Shown here in pieces: positions 34,794-47,400 of a stretch of 50,406 nucleotides of DNA (position 1 is its first letter; each line of letters starts with the position of its first letter). This DNA comes from a virus. Under the pieces are notes generated by a model, which saw only the letters and a program-made list of their open reading frames with translations, ran no database searches and was not told where the DNA came from. Made by a program: the position numbers and the translations under genes. Location of the stretch: IMG/VR virus record IMGVR_UViG_3300042402_002865, positions 1-50,406 of that record, one strand, 5' to 3'.

Positions 34794-36098
34794 CTAAGCA
34801 ATGATACTGACTCTTTTCCTCTGAGGCAACCCCAATCCAGTCAAAAATGTGAAAGCCCCAACAGCTGAGTCAACTTGGTCATCGTGGTCGGCGGCTTCAG
34901 GGAAAGAGGACAATTCGTCAAGCCAAGCAGTCAGCCATGCACCTCGCATAACCCGAACGTTCCCGTTTGCTACCGCCGCGGCGAAGGGTCTCGCTCGGGT
35001 TAATTTGTCTCCAGTTGACCTCAGTCCTGCAAAGTCATGACCTGGAAGAACGTAGCGGGCATATTGGTCAACGAGTGCTTTGCCAGAAGAGCCTGGTTCT
35101 TGCTCCATTCTAATTGCCACCATTTTCCCGTCCTCGTAGGCGGTCTGTGAGATTAAGGCTTCAACCTTTTCACCCCTAACCCGCGCCCTCTTGACATCAA
35201 GGATGTAGGAGACACCGCCGTCAAACATCATTAAGGTGCCAACCGTCCAGTCGGGATTGGGGTTGCTGGAAGATGGCTCGGTTGCTGCCAAGTCCCAAAA
35301 TCTGACCACTCTGGCCGCCGAGGTTATTTGAGGTATGTCCCCCTCGTCAATAATGACCATTGATGTTCTGTCAAAGAGGCTTCCCAGTGTGGTTGCCCAC
35401 CAGTCTCCCTCTTCAAGCCTTCGTCTTTCAACTGGGTCTAGGGCAGATAGTGCCTGCCGGTAAGATGCGGCATCAATTCCTGGGTTGTCGGTTAGCTTTG
35501 AAGGGACGAAGATTCTTCCTTCTTGTTTCCCTTCAATGATAAATCTTTGTCGAACCCAGTTCGGAGCAGGGTTTGATGCCGACCGCATCCTCAGTGGAAC
35601 CTGAGAAAGTGGACCACCAGCAGGACGGCGAAGACGGGAGAACAGGTAGCGATAATCGGATTCACGAATTTCGGTGACCTCATCCATTCCGATGAATTGA
35701 AATTCGGAACCCTTATAACGGAGATAGTCGCCCGTGTTGTTCAGGTAGCCGAACGAGATTCTTGCTCCAGAAGGAAATGTTGCTTGAAAACTGTTGTTAT
35801 TCCAATGAATATCGTCGTAATTTGCAATCCATGCTTTAAAACGGTCCATCAATGCTCCGGGGAGCGACAAGTCGGCAAATGTTCTACGGAAAAGAATTGC
35901 AGAATACCCAGGAACATCTACATATTGAAGTGCCGCCATGAGGAGCGCGGATGATTTACCACCACCTGCTGCTCCACCAAAGAGAGCCTCTAATCCATAG
36001 TAACGAAGGAATGCTCTCTGATTTAAGGAACCCTCTTCAGGACAATAGAGTGGCTCCTTGGGTTCAAGGTACTCAAGAATTTCACCCCAGTCAGGCAT
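34794..36098 (-). CDS. terL: Terminase large subunit, 434 aa
   Basis: The ATPase domain carries Walker A GGAAGGGKSS (K48) and Walker B FQFIGMDE (D139, E140), followed by a coupling region with RMRSASNPAP. The nuclease domain shows VVRFWDLAATE (D269), EPGSSGKALVDQYAR, and DHDDQVDSAVGAF near the C-terminus, which supply the metal-binding acids. Such terminases cut phage DNA and pump it into the prohead through the portal. It begins behind a GGAG site at 36098 and is divergent from the portal operon. A small terminase was not recognised in the window. Confidence 0.93.
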   Translation of the reverse strand: MPDWGEILEYLEPKEPLYCPEEGSLNQRAFLRYYGLEALFGGAAGGGKSSALLMAALQYVDVPGYSAILFRRTFADLSLPGALMDRFKAWIANYDDIHWNNNSFQATFPSGARISFGYLNNTGDYLRYKGSEFQFIGMDEVTEIRESDYRYLFSRLRRPAGGPLSQVPLRMRSASNPAPNWVRQRFIIEGKQEGRIFVPSKLTDNPGIDAASYRQALSALDPVERRRLEEGDWWATTLGSLFDRTSMVIIDEGDIPQITSAARVVRFWDLAATEPSSSNPNPDWTVGTLMMFDGGVSYILDVKRARVRGEKVEALISQTAYEDGKMVAIRMEQEPGSSGKALVDQYARYVLPGHDFAGLRSTGDKLTRARPFAAAVANGNVRVMRGAWLTAWLDELSSFPEAADHDDQVDSAVGAFTFLTGLGLPQRKRVSIIA

Positions 36099-36160
36099 TT
36101 AGTCTCCAAATAAAAATTGTTGTTCTAGATTAGAGCACATTAATCGGGTAATGTAGGACA
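36099..36160. promoter_or_regulatory. Divergent promoter region between terL and portal operons
   Basis: This is the origin of two opposite transcription units. It is AT-rich. On the plus strand TTGTTG at 36117-36122 is followed, 17 bases later, by a poor -10 (TTAATC). A TCTAGA palindrome lies in the spacer. On the minus strand the GGAG ribosome binding site of terL is visible. The exact promoters are uncertain. Confidence 0.35.
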
Positions 36161-36349
36161 GTGCACATAAAAAAAATATTTGCTAAAATTAAGATGGTTT
36201 TAATAAACCGTGCTTATATCGCTAATTTTTTAATGATGTCATTTATACTATTACCAGCAATCGGTGCTGGTTTAATATTCCCTCCAGCTGGATTGGTAGT
36301 TGCAGGTTTGGCATGTGGAATAGTCGGATTCTTGTTAGGTCTTGAATAA
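36161..36349 (+). CDS. Small membrane protein, up to 62 aa
   Basis: The protein has two hydrophobic segments (NFLMMSFILLPAIGAGLIF, then AGLVVAGLACGIVGFLLGL) and a basic N-terminus, so it is a likely inner-membrane hairpin protein. The frame begins at GTG 36161, and ATG 36194 (MVLINRAYIANF, 51 aa) is an alternative. Small proteins like this with a PxGLxxAG hydrophobic tail are common just before portal genes in actinophages. Their role is unknown. Its stop lies two bases before the portal ATG. Confidence 0.6.
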   Translation: MHIKKIFAKIKMVLINRAYIANFLMMSFILLPAIGAGLIFPPAGLVVAGLACGIVGFLLGLE

Positions 36350-36351
36350 AT

Positions 36352-38364
36352 ATGGCATGGAACACAAGTTCAAATAAAGCCCTGAATAATATTAATTCCA
36401 AGGCTATTGGACCCGGTGCGCCCGTAGCTCAAGACCAATCATTTGTTGGCAGACCGTATAAAGACTCATGGGATATTGAACGAGCCTATAGAGAAGGAAT
36501 GCAGCGAGTCACTTGGGTGGCTAGATGTATTGACGTAATTGCTGGAAACCAAGCAAGGCTTCCAATCATTCTCAGAAAAGATAATTCTCCCGACGGTGAA
36601 ATCATTGTTGGAAGAAAGGCAGAGGATTCAACACTTCTCCAAGTATTAAATACAAAATCAAACATTGGTGAAAACTCGTTCATCTTCCGCTACAGACTTT
36701 CTTCGCAGTTGCTCCTTGGTACACGCGGTGCTTTCATTGAAAAGGTTCGTGGGCGCGATGGAGACATTATTGGTCTGAACCTGTTACCGCCTCAAGCAAC
36801 ATCTCCAATTCCAGACCCAAAGAAGTTTGTTTCTGGCTACGAAGTAATGATGCCTAATGGCGAACCAGTAATTCTGAAGCCAGATGATGTTGTATGGGTT
36901 AGACGCCCACACCCACTTGACCCATATCTCTCATTAACACCAATGGAATCAGCTGGAATTGCAATTGAAATTGAAAACTTTGCAAAGTTGTACAACAGAA
37001 ACTTCCTAATGAATGACGGTCGTCCCGGAAGTCTTCTTGTTGTTAAGGGTGAAATTGATGATGACGACAAGGAAGAACTGAAGAGTAGATTCAGAGGCAA
37101 CCTTGCTACTACTGGCAGAACGACTGTTTTGTCTGCCGATGACGGTGTTGACTTTGTTGACGTTTCAGCGAGCCCACGTGATGCTGCATATATTCAAATG
37201 CGACAGATTACAAAAGAAGAAATTCTTGCCGCGTTCGGCGTTCCCGAGACGGTAATCGGAAATGCTTCTGGCAGAACATTCAGCAATGCAAGCGAAGAAA
37301 TCAGAGTGTTCTGGACAGAGACGATGCTTCCACACTTGGAACCACTTGCTCGCGCACTTGATGAACTTGACCCTGTTCACTACATTGACTTTGACACAAG
37401 CCTTGTTCCAGTTCTTATGCTTTACAAGCAAGAGCGGGAAAGATACCTTAAGGACGAACTTTCGCAAGGTCTAATCAGCGTAAATGAATATCGCTTAATG
37501 AGCGGTCGCAAAGAAGTAGATGCAGACTTGGCTGATTCGTTGTTGATGAATCCAAACTTGACACCGATTGCTAATACAAAAAAGAAGATGGAAGAGCCAC
37601 CAATGATGGCTGGCGCGGCACCGGGAGCACCAGGAATGCCGCCAGGGCCAGAGGGCATGATGCCACCAGGAATGCCACCAGTTGAAGGTGCTCCACCCTC
37701 AGGTCTTGACCCGAACACCATGGCTGGAGCATTGGCTGCCGCAACAAGCGGTGTTGATGCCCCTCCAGGAGAAATGTCTGCCCCACTAGGCGCCCCAGAA
37801 ACCGCTACGGCTCCGCTTCCAGAAGGCATGGCATCCGCAAGTTCGGTTATGAGTTACAAGTCAGAAGAACCATCACGAACCATGGACAGATGGGTCGAAA
37901 TCTTGGACCGTTCGCTTGAGCGAGTGCTTGAAAGACAGCAACGAGTTGTCATGGAAAAGGCAAATGGAGTCAAGTCGCGCAAAGCACTATTTGCTGGAAC
38001 GCTTGAAGCTGAATCAATCCTGAGTCCAGATGTCTGGAACAAGCAATTAGAAGAAGACATCAAGCCAGTGTTGTCAGCAATCGTCAAAGATGCCATTGAA
38101 GTAAAGCAACCGGGTGCAACCTGGAATCAACTTGAAATCAATGTCAAGGTTTACCGTCATATTGAGAACATAAAGCAACTTAATTCCGATATGTTCGGTC
38201 AAGTGAAGAATGCAATCATCAATGCGGTCAGCACCCCAGGCGAAGAAGCCAGACATGAATCGCTAAAGAAGGACATCATTGAGATGTATGCCAACCTGCA
38301 TGGAAAAGTTCGCCGTGAAGTTGCTCTTGAAGAAACAAGCGAGGCTTGGAATTCAATTTACTAG
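36352..38364 (+). CDS. Portal protein, HK97-type, 670 aa
   Basis: The first 400 residues are the HK97-type portal: RVTWVARCIDVIAGNQARLP, then LLQVLNTKSNIGEN, RYRLSSQLLLGTRGAFIEKV and VVWVRRPHPLDPYLSLTPME. After these come NFLMNDGRPGSLLVV and KEEILAAFGVPETVIGNASG, all family landmarks. The portal ring forms the DNA gate and the tail dock. Beyond about residue 400 there is a long Pro/Gly/Met-rich linker (GMPPGPEGMMPPGMPP). Then a helical C-terminal domain (RWVEILDRSLERVLERQQRVV and onward) of about 170 residues, like the domain seen in some actinophage portals. It is larger than typical HK97 portals (400-500 aa). Confidence 0.92.
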   Translation: MAWNTSSNKALNNINSKAIGPGAPVAQDQSFVGRPYKDSWDIERAYREGMQRVTWVARCIDVIAGNQARLPIILRKDNSPDGEIIVGRKAEDSTLLQVLNTKSNIGENSFIFRYRLSSQLLLGTRGAFIEKVRGRDGDIIGLNLLPPQATSPIPDPKKFVSGYEVMMPNGEPVILKPDDVVWVRRPHPLDPYLSLTPMESAGIAIEIENFAKLYNRNFLMNDGRPGSLLVVKGEIDDDDKEELKSRFRGNLATTGRTTVLSADDGVDFVDVSASPRDAAYIQMRQITKEEILAAFGVPETVIGNASGRTFSNASEEIRVFWTETMLPHLEPLARALDELDPVHYIDFDTSLVPVLMLYKQERERYLKDELSQGLISVNEYRLMSGRKEVDADLADSLLMNPNLTPIANTKKKMEEPPMMAGAAPGAPGMPPGPEGMMPPGMPPVEGAPPSGLDPNTMAGALAAATSGVDAPPGEMSAPLGAPETATAPLPEGMASASSVMSYKSEEPSRTMDRWVEILDRSLERVLERQQRVVMEKANGVKSRKALFAGTLEAESILSPDVWNKQLEEDIKPVLSAIVKDAIEVKQPGATWNQLEINVKVYRHIENIKQLNSDMFGQVKNAIINAVSTPGEEARHESLKKDIIEMYANLHGKVRREVALEETSEAWNSIY

Positions 38365-38400
38365 TTTCACTATTTATATATAGTGAAATAGAAACTTTTT
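38365..38400 (+). terminator. AT-rich hairpin between portal and polyprotein genes
   Basis: A perfect 9-bp stem (TTTCACTAT with ATAGTGAAA) around a TTATAT loop follows the portal stop immediately. A second pairing, AGTTTC with GAAACT, would lead straight into TTTT at 38397. It may be a partial terminator or an RNA-processing site that adjusts polyprotein expression relative to the portal. Confidence 0.5.
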
Positions 38401-38469
38401 GGCGATTAGTTGCAGTGCCCCATCAAATAAGTGTCTTATGATTTAAACACTCTATTTGATTGGTGCATA

Positions 38470-41400
38470 ATGAACGAAAAATTTGAATTCAAATCAGCAG
38501 CTAGTGGTGCAATCGCTCTTGACGAACTGCAGGGAATCGTTGAATGTTTCGTTGCAGGAATTGGCAACAAGGACTCGGTCGGCGACATCGTCGTAACTGG
38601 AGCATTCGCCAAGAGCCTTACTCGCCGCAAGCCAAGAGTCGTTTGGGCACACAGTTGGAATGACCCAATCGGAAAAGTTCTTGAGATGTACGAAGTCCCA
38701 GCAGGAGACCCACGTCTCCCAGCAAAGATGAGAAACGCTGGAATCGGTGGCTTGTATGCAAAGGTTCAATTCAACCTCCAGTCAGAAAAGGGCAAAGAAG
38801 CATTTGCAAGCGTTGCATTCTTTGGGGAAGAGCAGGAATGGTCAATTGGCTATAAAACAATCAATGGCGCATTTGACCCTGCACAGCAAGCAAACGTTCT
38901 CCGTGAAGTAGAACTCTACGAAGTTTCACCAGTTCTTCATGGTGCCAACCAATTGACTGGAACAATCTCCGTAAAGAGCGAACAAAAAAATCACATGATG
39001 CCAGTTATTGCTGGTATGCCAATGATGAACGAACAGCAACAGCCGAGAATGATTGTTATTGCCGCTCCAGAAAAAGAACAAGAAGAAGACGAACCATTTA
39101 ACATTTTTGCTGAAGGTCTTGCACAACCTCTTGAAGCAGACAAAGTTCAAAAAATTCAAGCAGAACTTAGTGAAAGAACTGGTTCAAAGGTTGACATTGT
39201 TGAAGCAACAGACAGCTTCATTGTTTTCCGCAGAACAACCTCTGATGGAAAAGTTTCAATGTACAGAGTTGGGTACCACTCGCCTGACGATTACAACACA
39301 TTTATGTTTGGTAAGCCAGAAGCATATTCTGGCAGCACAGACAAACCACAAATACAGCAAGAGATTGAAGTTAAGCCCGCAGATGAATCAATGTTTCCAG
39401 CGCAACCGCAACAGATGCCATACCGAGATGACGACCAAGATGAAATGAACACAATGCTTGGTGGTCAAGTTGGTATTGGCAAGTCTGCATATGCACACCT
39501 CATTGAGATTCCACAGATTCACATGATGCAAGCCAAGAGCATGCTTCAGCCGGTATTCAATTACCACAACCTTTCAACGACTGACTCTGATAACGGAATC
39601 ATCGTTAACGGAAGCATTTCAGCACAAGCCATTGATGCACTTCAGACTGCTGTTAAGGCAATTGGTCAAACAATTGGTCAATCAGTAGGAAATCTGCGCA
39701 CGCTTGCTCAGTCATTTAACCCATTTGCAATTGACGGCGACAACGACGGATTTGCTCAAGACGGCACCGCCTTCCAGAGACCGTATATCCCAATCAAGAA
39801 ACCAGACATGAATCTTCCAGAGGTCGGCGGAAAGAATCGTGACTCAAACGAACTACTTGACAAGCCAACGGTGCGAACTGGCAAGAAGCCAGCCAAAGAC
39901 CCAAGTCTTCTGTCTGGTGCAGAGCGCCAAGAAGCATTGGCTGCTGGTGATTTACAACCACGCACAATGGATGACATTTCATTCTTGGCCAACCGTCGAC
40001 CAGAGAATGAGGGAATCGCAAAGTACTGGGATATGCCAGAAGAAGGTCTTCGTGCAGAGGGACAAAAACTTGTCGCTGCTCGCCGTGAACAAACTGGTTC
40101 TGCAAGAGAAGCAACTGATGGTGAACTGTTTAAGATTTCACACGAGTTCTCTCGTCGTGAGGCTTACAAGCAACAGTTTGGAAAAGAATTCGTTCCACCA
40201 AAGAGAACAGAGTCAACAGGTCGTGAGACTTTTGATGCATCAAAACCAGATGAGGTCATGCAAGAAATTCCAATGTCGGCGGTTCTTGATGCAATGAAAG
40301 AATGGTCAAAGAGCCGTTCCACGAGAGGCTTTGGTAGCCGTAGTGATGTGACACCAGAACAGCAAAGCAGGATTGATGCCTCACGCAAGCGTGGTTCAGA
40401 TGTCGCATCTGGAAGAGGACAAATCCTCGCAGACAACATTGCAAATCTCAGCGACGAGGATAAAGACTACATTCGTGAGAACGGAATTGTCTCATACTTA
40501 CTTCAAGACGGAACTGGCGGGCCACTCAGTGGTGAGTATGCCGGAGACTCCCCAGCAGAAAGAATTGGCGACTTGTTGCCAGAAGGCGATTGGTCAACCG
40601 ATTCAAAACTCCAGGCAGATGCAGAAGATATTTTTGCATCATACGAAGAAGGTTTCTACGCTGAACTTGATAAAGATTTTGCAGAACGTGCAAACCCAGC
40701 AGACCTTGACACACCAAAGGCCAAGCGTGACCGTCAGCGAGCAGCTGGTCAAGGTGAAATGTTTTCAGAGGACGACTTTGATAATCTCTCAGCAGATGAG
40801 CAAGACTCAATTCTTGAACAGGGTCGTGATAGTGCTCGTGGTTTTGCTTCACGCAACGTCAATAGAGAGGGCAGTGGACTCTGGGGCACCAATCGTCCCC
40901 TTGACCCAGATGACGACGAAATCTCGGATGTGTATATTGAAGACTACCTAAATGACCATGTCGGCGATGGTGAAGTTGAATTTGAAGATTTGCAAAAATT
41001 CAACGATAAACCAGATTATTACAACCGCGGCAGGGAACCGTTGAGTGATGCTGAACTTCAGGACTTGTTTGATAGGTATCAGTCCGATGACGATGCTGTG
41101 AGAGAAATAGCCATCGATGAAATAACTACACGTTTTTATCGTGAACTGCTGGACGACCAATACGACTACATGGTTGAGCGAGCAAACTCCAAGACAGATT
41201 ACGACGACTACGACGACTACGAAAGAAGTCGTGGTGGCTTTGCCTCTTTGAGCAGAATCAAGCCAGGTACAGTCACAGGTCTCCCGGATGGTGTCTACGA
41301 ATGGATTGATTTAAGCGATGACACTATTGCAGACATTATTTACGACGATGAAAGCAAGGAACTATTCATTGCCTACAGTGGACGATGGGAGAAGGGTGAG

Positions 41401-44400
41401 CCAGATGCAAATGGGGCAATTCCATCTACATACATACAACCTAGGTCTTACATTTACGAAAATGTAAGCAAGGAAGAACTTGATGAACTGGGTGCCTCTA
41501 GGAATCTAAGTGAGTCCGTCAATGCCCTTGAGAAAATCAAGACCGGCAGGGATACCACGAATGATGACAAGTTTAACTTCTTTGGACGCGAAGAGAAAAT
41601 TAATGATGTTGAAACACGGGTTCAACTTGAAAAACTGCTTCTTCAAGAAAAAAGAAAAGAAAATCAAGCAAAGAAGGTCGCAGAACAGGCGAGATTAGAC
41701 CTATCCGATGATGAATTTATTGCTGACCTATTACCACGACCGAGCAGGACTGGTCGTGACCCCAAACGCAACGAAGAGATTGAATCCGACTATCGCTCAT
41801 TAATGGAGATGTCGCCTTCCAAGCTTGCAAGTGAACTTGAAAAAGCACAAGATGAATATAGTTCAGCAAAGTTAAGTCTAGATATGCGCGATGCCTCCGT
41901 CATTGGTCGTGACGATGAAGCAGAAGGCGTCAGCAATCGTAGAGTTCGTGCCGCCGCAATTGAACGCATACTCGCACGCAAGTTGCAGGGCGGGGATGGC
42001 ATGCCAACAGATGGCTTTGCTTCACGAGGCAATAGACTTGATGTTCAAGGGACAAACAACGAACTCAATAAGTGGTGGTCATCATACGATGAACTTACAG
42101 ACAATGAAAAGTCTGACATTGAGCAGGCATACTTTAAGCGCAATCCAGACAGCGAGCGTCCTGGTTCGCGCGCCTACAACCCAGAAGTTGCACAAGATGA
42201 CTTTGAAGCAAATCCCGAAAAATATGGATATGCAAAAGACTTTGAAAAGCAAGCAATCGAAGCACTTAAAGCAAATGGTGCCAGTGACGATGATGCACAA
42301 AATGTCGCTGACTACTGGATGGAAAACGATGCACTCCATGACGAGTACCTGAAGGAAGCGGATGGAGATTCTCTGTATGCGATGGCTCTTGCTTACGACA
42401 ATTACATCGAGGCAACGGCTGATGATTACAACGAGCGTCAGCGTGGATTCGGTTCACGTGGCGATAAGCCGTTTGCCGATACCGAGGTAAGACTGGCGGT
42501 TGCTGAAAGATTTACCAACTGGAGACGTAGTTCTGGAAGAAACATTCCAGCGAGGGCAGAAAAAGACTCCGAAGAGATGCTGAAAAACTGGCAGTCATTG
42601 ACTCCAGAAGAAAGAACATCCTACCTAGAAAATGCTTCAAAGAACGGATTTGAAGAAGGAAGCATTAACCAGTATGTTGAAGCCCTTAGCAAAGCTCTTG
42701 GCGAAAACCGAAAAGCCAATATTCTCTCCCGTGGCATAGAGTCGGAAAAGAGAGCAAAAGCAAAACGCGAAGGTGCAAAAAAAATCAAGGAACTACTTGA
42801 TGGAGATAACACACCAGACGCAGCAACTCTTGCAGATTTGATTTACGACAGATACAACCCGACTAGGGATGAGGATAGTCAGACTCCAGAATTATTCAAG
42901 AGATATGCACGATTTATGCTCGAAAACTGGAAGGGACTATCAAAATCTCAGAGACGAGATGCATTTGATGGAAGTGAAAATAGTTTTGGAATTGAACAAG
43001 ACTTTAACGGAAATGTATCTGATTTAACCAATGCAGAATTCCTTGATACGCTTCAGTTCGCATTTGACGAACACTCGTCAAAGAATCCCAAGTTTGCAGA
43101 ACTTGATGACATGCTTCGCTCCATGGCGGACGAGTCTGGTTTTGCATCACGTGGCGATTCTGGTAATAGAACAGTCAAGGACTTTGACAGAATAAACAGT
43201 GGATTTGATGCACGAAGCATAAGGGATTCTGAGCCATACGAAAGAGTTGAAAGACTCCGTGATGCAAAGGCTGAACTTACTGCCGCTATTGATGAAGCAG
43301 AAAACATGCTTGATGGGCTTGATGAGGATAGTCCTGAGTGGGAAGAAATTTATTCCGCACAGTCAGAGATGGAAAGTAATCTCATTGATGTTGAAAACAT
43401 GATGGAAGAAATGATTTCCAAAAAAGGTCGTCTTGACGATGCAATGAGCGAAGCGGCGACAATGGTCAGCGATGCTGAAGAACTCCGCCAAACTCGTCAA
43501 AACATTGACACACCATCGGCAGAAGACTTGGAAGAAATGTCATTTGAGGATGCAAACTACGAATTCATTAGTCTTAGTCGAGACATAACAGAATTCGTAA
43601 ATGAGCATGACCTGTCTGTTGATTGGAATCCAGAAAAACAAGCAGAGGTTGATAAAGCACTAAGAGATGGTGACTACGATAAAGCAAATGACATACTCTA
43701 CGATGCCACGCAGGAGATATTTGATGCTGCCGATGATAAATACAGAACAGCGGAAGCAGAAAACGATGATTACCCATACTTAAGTGACGAATATGGGTTT
43801 TCATCACGTGGTGGTTCACGCTTTGACACGATGGATACCCCGTATTCAAGTGCGATTGAAGCAGTTCACTACGACAGAAATACTGGTGAACTCCATGTTG
43901 CATTCAAGCCGGGACAAACTGGTGGCGATGCTCGCTACTACACATACTCTGGTGTTCCTGCAGACTACTTTGACAACGAAATCTCCGGTTCAAATTCCAT
44001 TGGTCGAGTAATCAATGATGTAAAGAAAAATTACGACGTTGAAGTAACGAACCCACGAACAGTTGATGCAATCAACGGTCGTAGAGACATGGCTCCATCT
44101 ACTGGCGGTCGTTTGTCAAGTATTCAAGACATTGATGTTCGTAGAAGCGCCGCTCTTTACGAATCGTACTATGACCCAAATACAGAAGAACTTGTTGTTA
44201 CGTTCAAGGATAAAGATGGCAATGCTGGTGGAAGCTACATCTATGAAGGTGTAAATGCAGACGAAGCTCAAGAACTTGCTAGTTCAAGTTCAAAAGGCAA
44301 GGTCATCAACAAACTCAAGGCATCCAAGTCGGTAAGACGCGCAAGTGCAACCGACAGGATGGACCGTGACCCAAGCGCTGGCGAAGATGTTGGTTCAGGT

Positions 44401-47400
44401 TCTTTTGAAGCACAGGTTGATTCACACTGGGGCGAAATTGGACCAGATGAACAACGTCGTTACTTCGCACGAGCAGTTGACTCAGCAATCAATGCAGGTA
44501 GCGGAACTTCAGCAGAAGAAATTACTGCTGATGCAAAAGCCAGAGCATTTGATGACCGTCAAATTGCAATGATGGAAATGCAGGCAGAATCACTTGGAAT
44601 CGGTTACAGAAATGTTGATGTTGGCTCAAGCGCCGCATTGAATCGCGTTCAGTACGACCCAGATAAGCGTGAACTCCGAGTTGAGTACCGTGGGCGAGAT
44701 GGAAAAGGAACTGGCGAGTTCTATGTTTACGAAAATGTCCCCCAATCGGTAGTTGACGACCTTGAGGCTTCGGATAGCCGTGGCTCAACGCTGCGCCGAG
44801 TAAGAGATGACTTTGACTTCAGAACAGAAGAAGCAATCCCCGAATCGGCCTTCTACTCAATGGGCGAACCAGCAGAGCGGTCAAATCCAAAAATTACAAA
44901 TCGCACGAATGAGAATGGTTTTTACCTTGACGAAAACGGAAAGGCCACAAACTACAACAAGCGTGCATATACGACTGGCGATGTTCAAAAGATGAATGCT
45001 CGACGCAATGGTCGTGATGGATTCGCCTCAATGGGTCAAGAACTTCAAGACCTGCAATCCAAAATTCAAATAGACTTGAAAAATCCTGGCTCTAGAAACG
45101 GAAAACGGAATAAGCCAATTGACCCAGATGTTGCTGCCAACTTGGCAAACCCAGAAAGCGATGCTGGCACTCTCGTTTACCCAAGCACGAATGAGGGCGA
45201 CTACATTCGGATTTCCTACAACCCAGAAAAGCGAACATACGGTGTGGAGAGAATTCAAACCGTTAGAGGGTTCAACAGAGATGAGCCACCAGAAGAAGTG
45301 GTAGTGGACACGGCAGATGCAGACACCTCTTATGAGGCTGGCTCGCTAGTGCGTGAGTTTGCTGAGAACTACGTGAATGAGTTGCGTTTAGAAAATGACA
45401 ATGATAGACGAGCAGCGACATACGAGAGCACGTTTGGCAGGGGTGGCGATGCAGACGATGGATTCGCCTCACAAGGTGCAGACAAGAAACCAGCACGCTT
45501 AATTGACGAGAAGTACGACGACCTTAGAGAGTTTGGTTACTCTGCAGAGGACGAAGCCGATAATGACAAAATGGTCATGAAAGCATACCTTGACGAAATT
45601 GGTGAAGAAGCTCCAAGTCTTGAAGATGCATACGAGTTTTGGGCTGAACGGGCACAAGAACTCCGTGAGGAACGTTCTGATTCACTCATGGCTACATTCT
45701 CTGGTCTTCGAGACGAAGTCAATGCTCTTGGCATAAGCGATAGAGAACTTGGTGCATACGGTCTGGATGGAGCAGCATTCTTGACTGCTGAGTCGCTAAT
45801 TGACAATCCCCTTGAAAGCGATTCAACCGATATCTCTGAAGCAGAAGATTATGTAAATAGAATGAGGCGGTCAATTGACCAACTTGCTGCTGACATGCCT
45901 GAAGAATATGACTACATGGACGAAGAACCAATAGACGGATTCGCTTCACGTCAAACATCTGCATTTAATCCAGATACTCCTATGGCTCTTCTTGACGAAG
46001 AACTTGACAATAACGTTTCAATCTCCAATCTCATAAACCGACCTGTTCAGTCACTAGGGACGCCTTTTAGGCAATCAGCAGAATATGAACCATCAATAAA
46101 TACAACTAAGTGGCGTGATTTGACACCAAGACAAAAAAACTTGGTCTCTGATGACTTAATTGAAAACAACCGCGCATATTTTAGTGCAATGGAGCGAAGC
46201 GGTGCGACATTAGAGGAAATTGACGACGAAGTAGGAAAACTTTGGGATGAAGAGGTAAGGGCAAATATCACTGGTCTTGAACGAGCCCTCAAGAAGGCCA
46301 GCGATGACTACTCTTTCTGGGCAAGAGCCAGAGCAGAGGAAATGAACCCAACAATGAGCGAAAAAGAAATTGATGACATGCTTGTTGACTTGGGTCTTTC
46401 TGAAAGAGATTTTGACAATCTCCATGGGAAGAACTTTGGTGCTGAAGAGTTGGCTTCAGTAGCGGCCGACCTTGAGAATAAGCGCAGAGAAATTATAGAG
46501 AATATCATTAAGGGCTCCAACCAAAGGACTGGCGGCGACCGCCCAAAAGTTGACCCGCTCTCGATTCTTGGAGGATATTCAGATGGTGACGTCTTTGGAC
46601 TGACCCCTCGTGGATTCTCTTCAAGAGGAGAGAGCGGCTCTAAGAAAAAAACAAAAGAAGAAGTTTATGCTGAGATGACGAAACAGCTCATTGATGCTCT
46701 TTCTGAATCCGAAAAACTTGGCAAGTGGAAACTCCCGTGGAGAAGAACGGGAATGCCGGAAAACGGAACAACTGGCCACAAGTATTCTGGTTCAAACTGG
46801 TTCTTCTTGACGGCAATGGCCGATGTCAAAGGTTACAAATCAAACAAGTGGGCGACCTACGACCAGTGGCAAGGTGTTGGCGGGCAGGTTCGCAAAGGTG
46901 AAAAAGCCACATCAATATTTGTCCCAATCTTTATCAAGGGTAAAGAAAAAGCCGATGGAACCGAAGACAAAGGAACAATTAGGTTCATTTCTAGGTCCGT
47001 TTTCAATCTTGACCAAATTGATGGAATGCCAGAAGATTTTGACAAGAAGGAAATTCTCCCAGAATCAGAACGTGTTGCTGACCTAGAAAAGACAATTTCA
47101 GAAATTCCTGCTGTTATTAAAAATGGTGGAGATAAGGCATTCTTTCAACCAAGTGGCGACTTTATTCAAGTTCCAGACTTTGAGAACTTTAATGATGCGA
47201 GAAGTTACTACTCAACAGTTGCACATGAATTGATGCACTGGACTGGTGGCGATGGTCGTCTCGGAAGAGAACAAATGGGCACCTTCGGAACACCTGAATA
47301 TGCATACGAAGAACTCGTAGCAGAAATTGCATCTGCAATGTTCATGGCAGCACACAACATTGAGCCAAATATTCAAGAAAACCACGGCCCATATCTAGCA

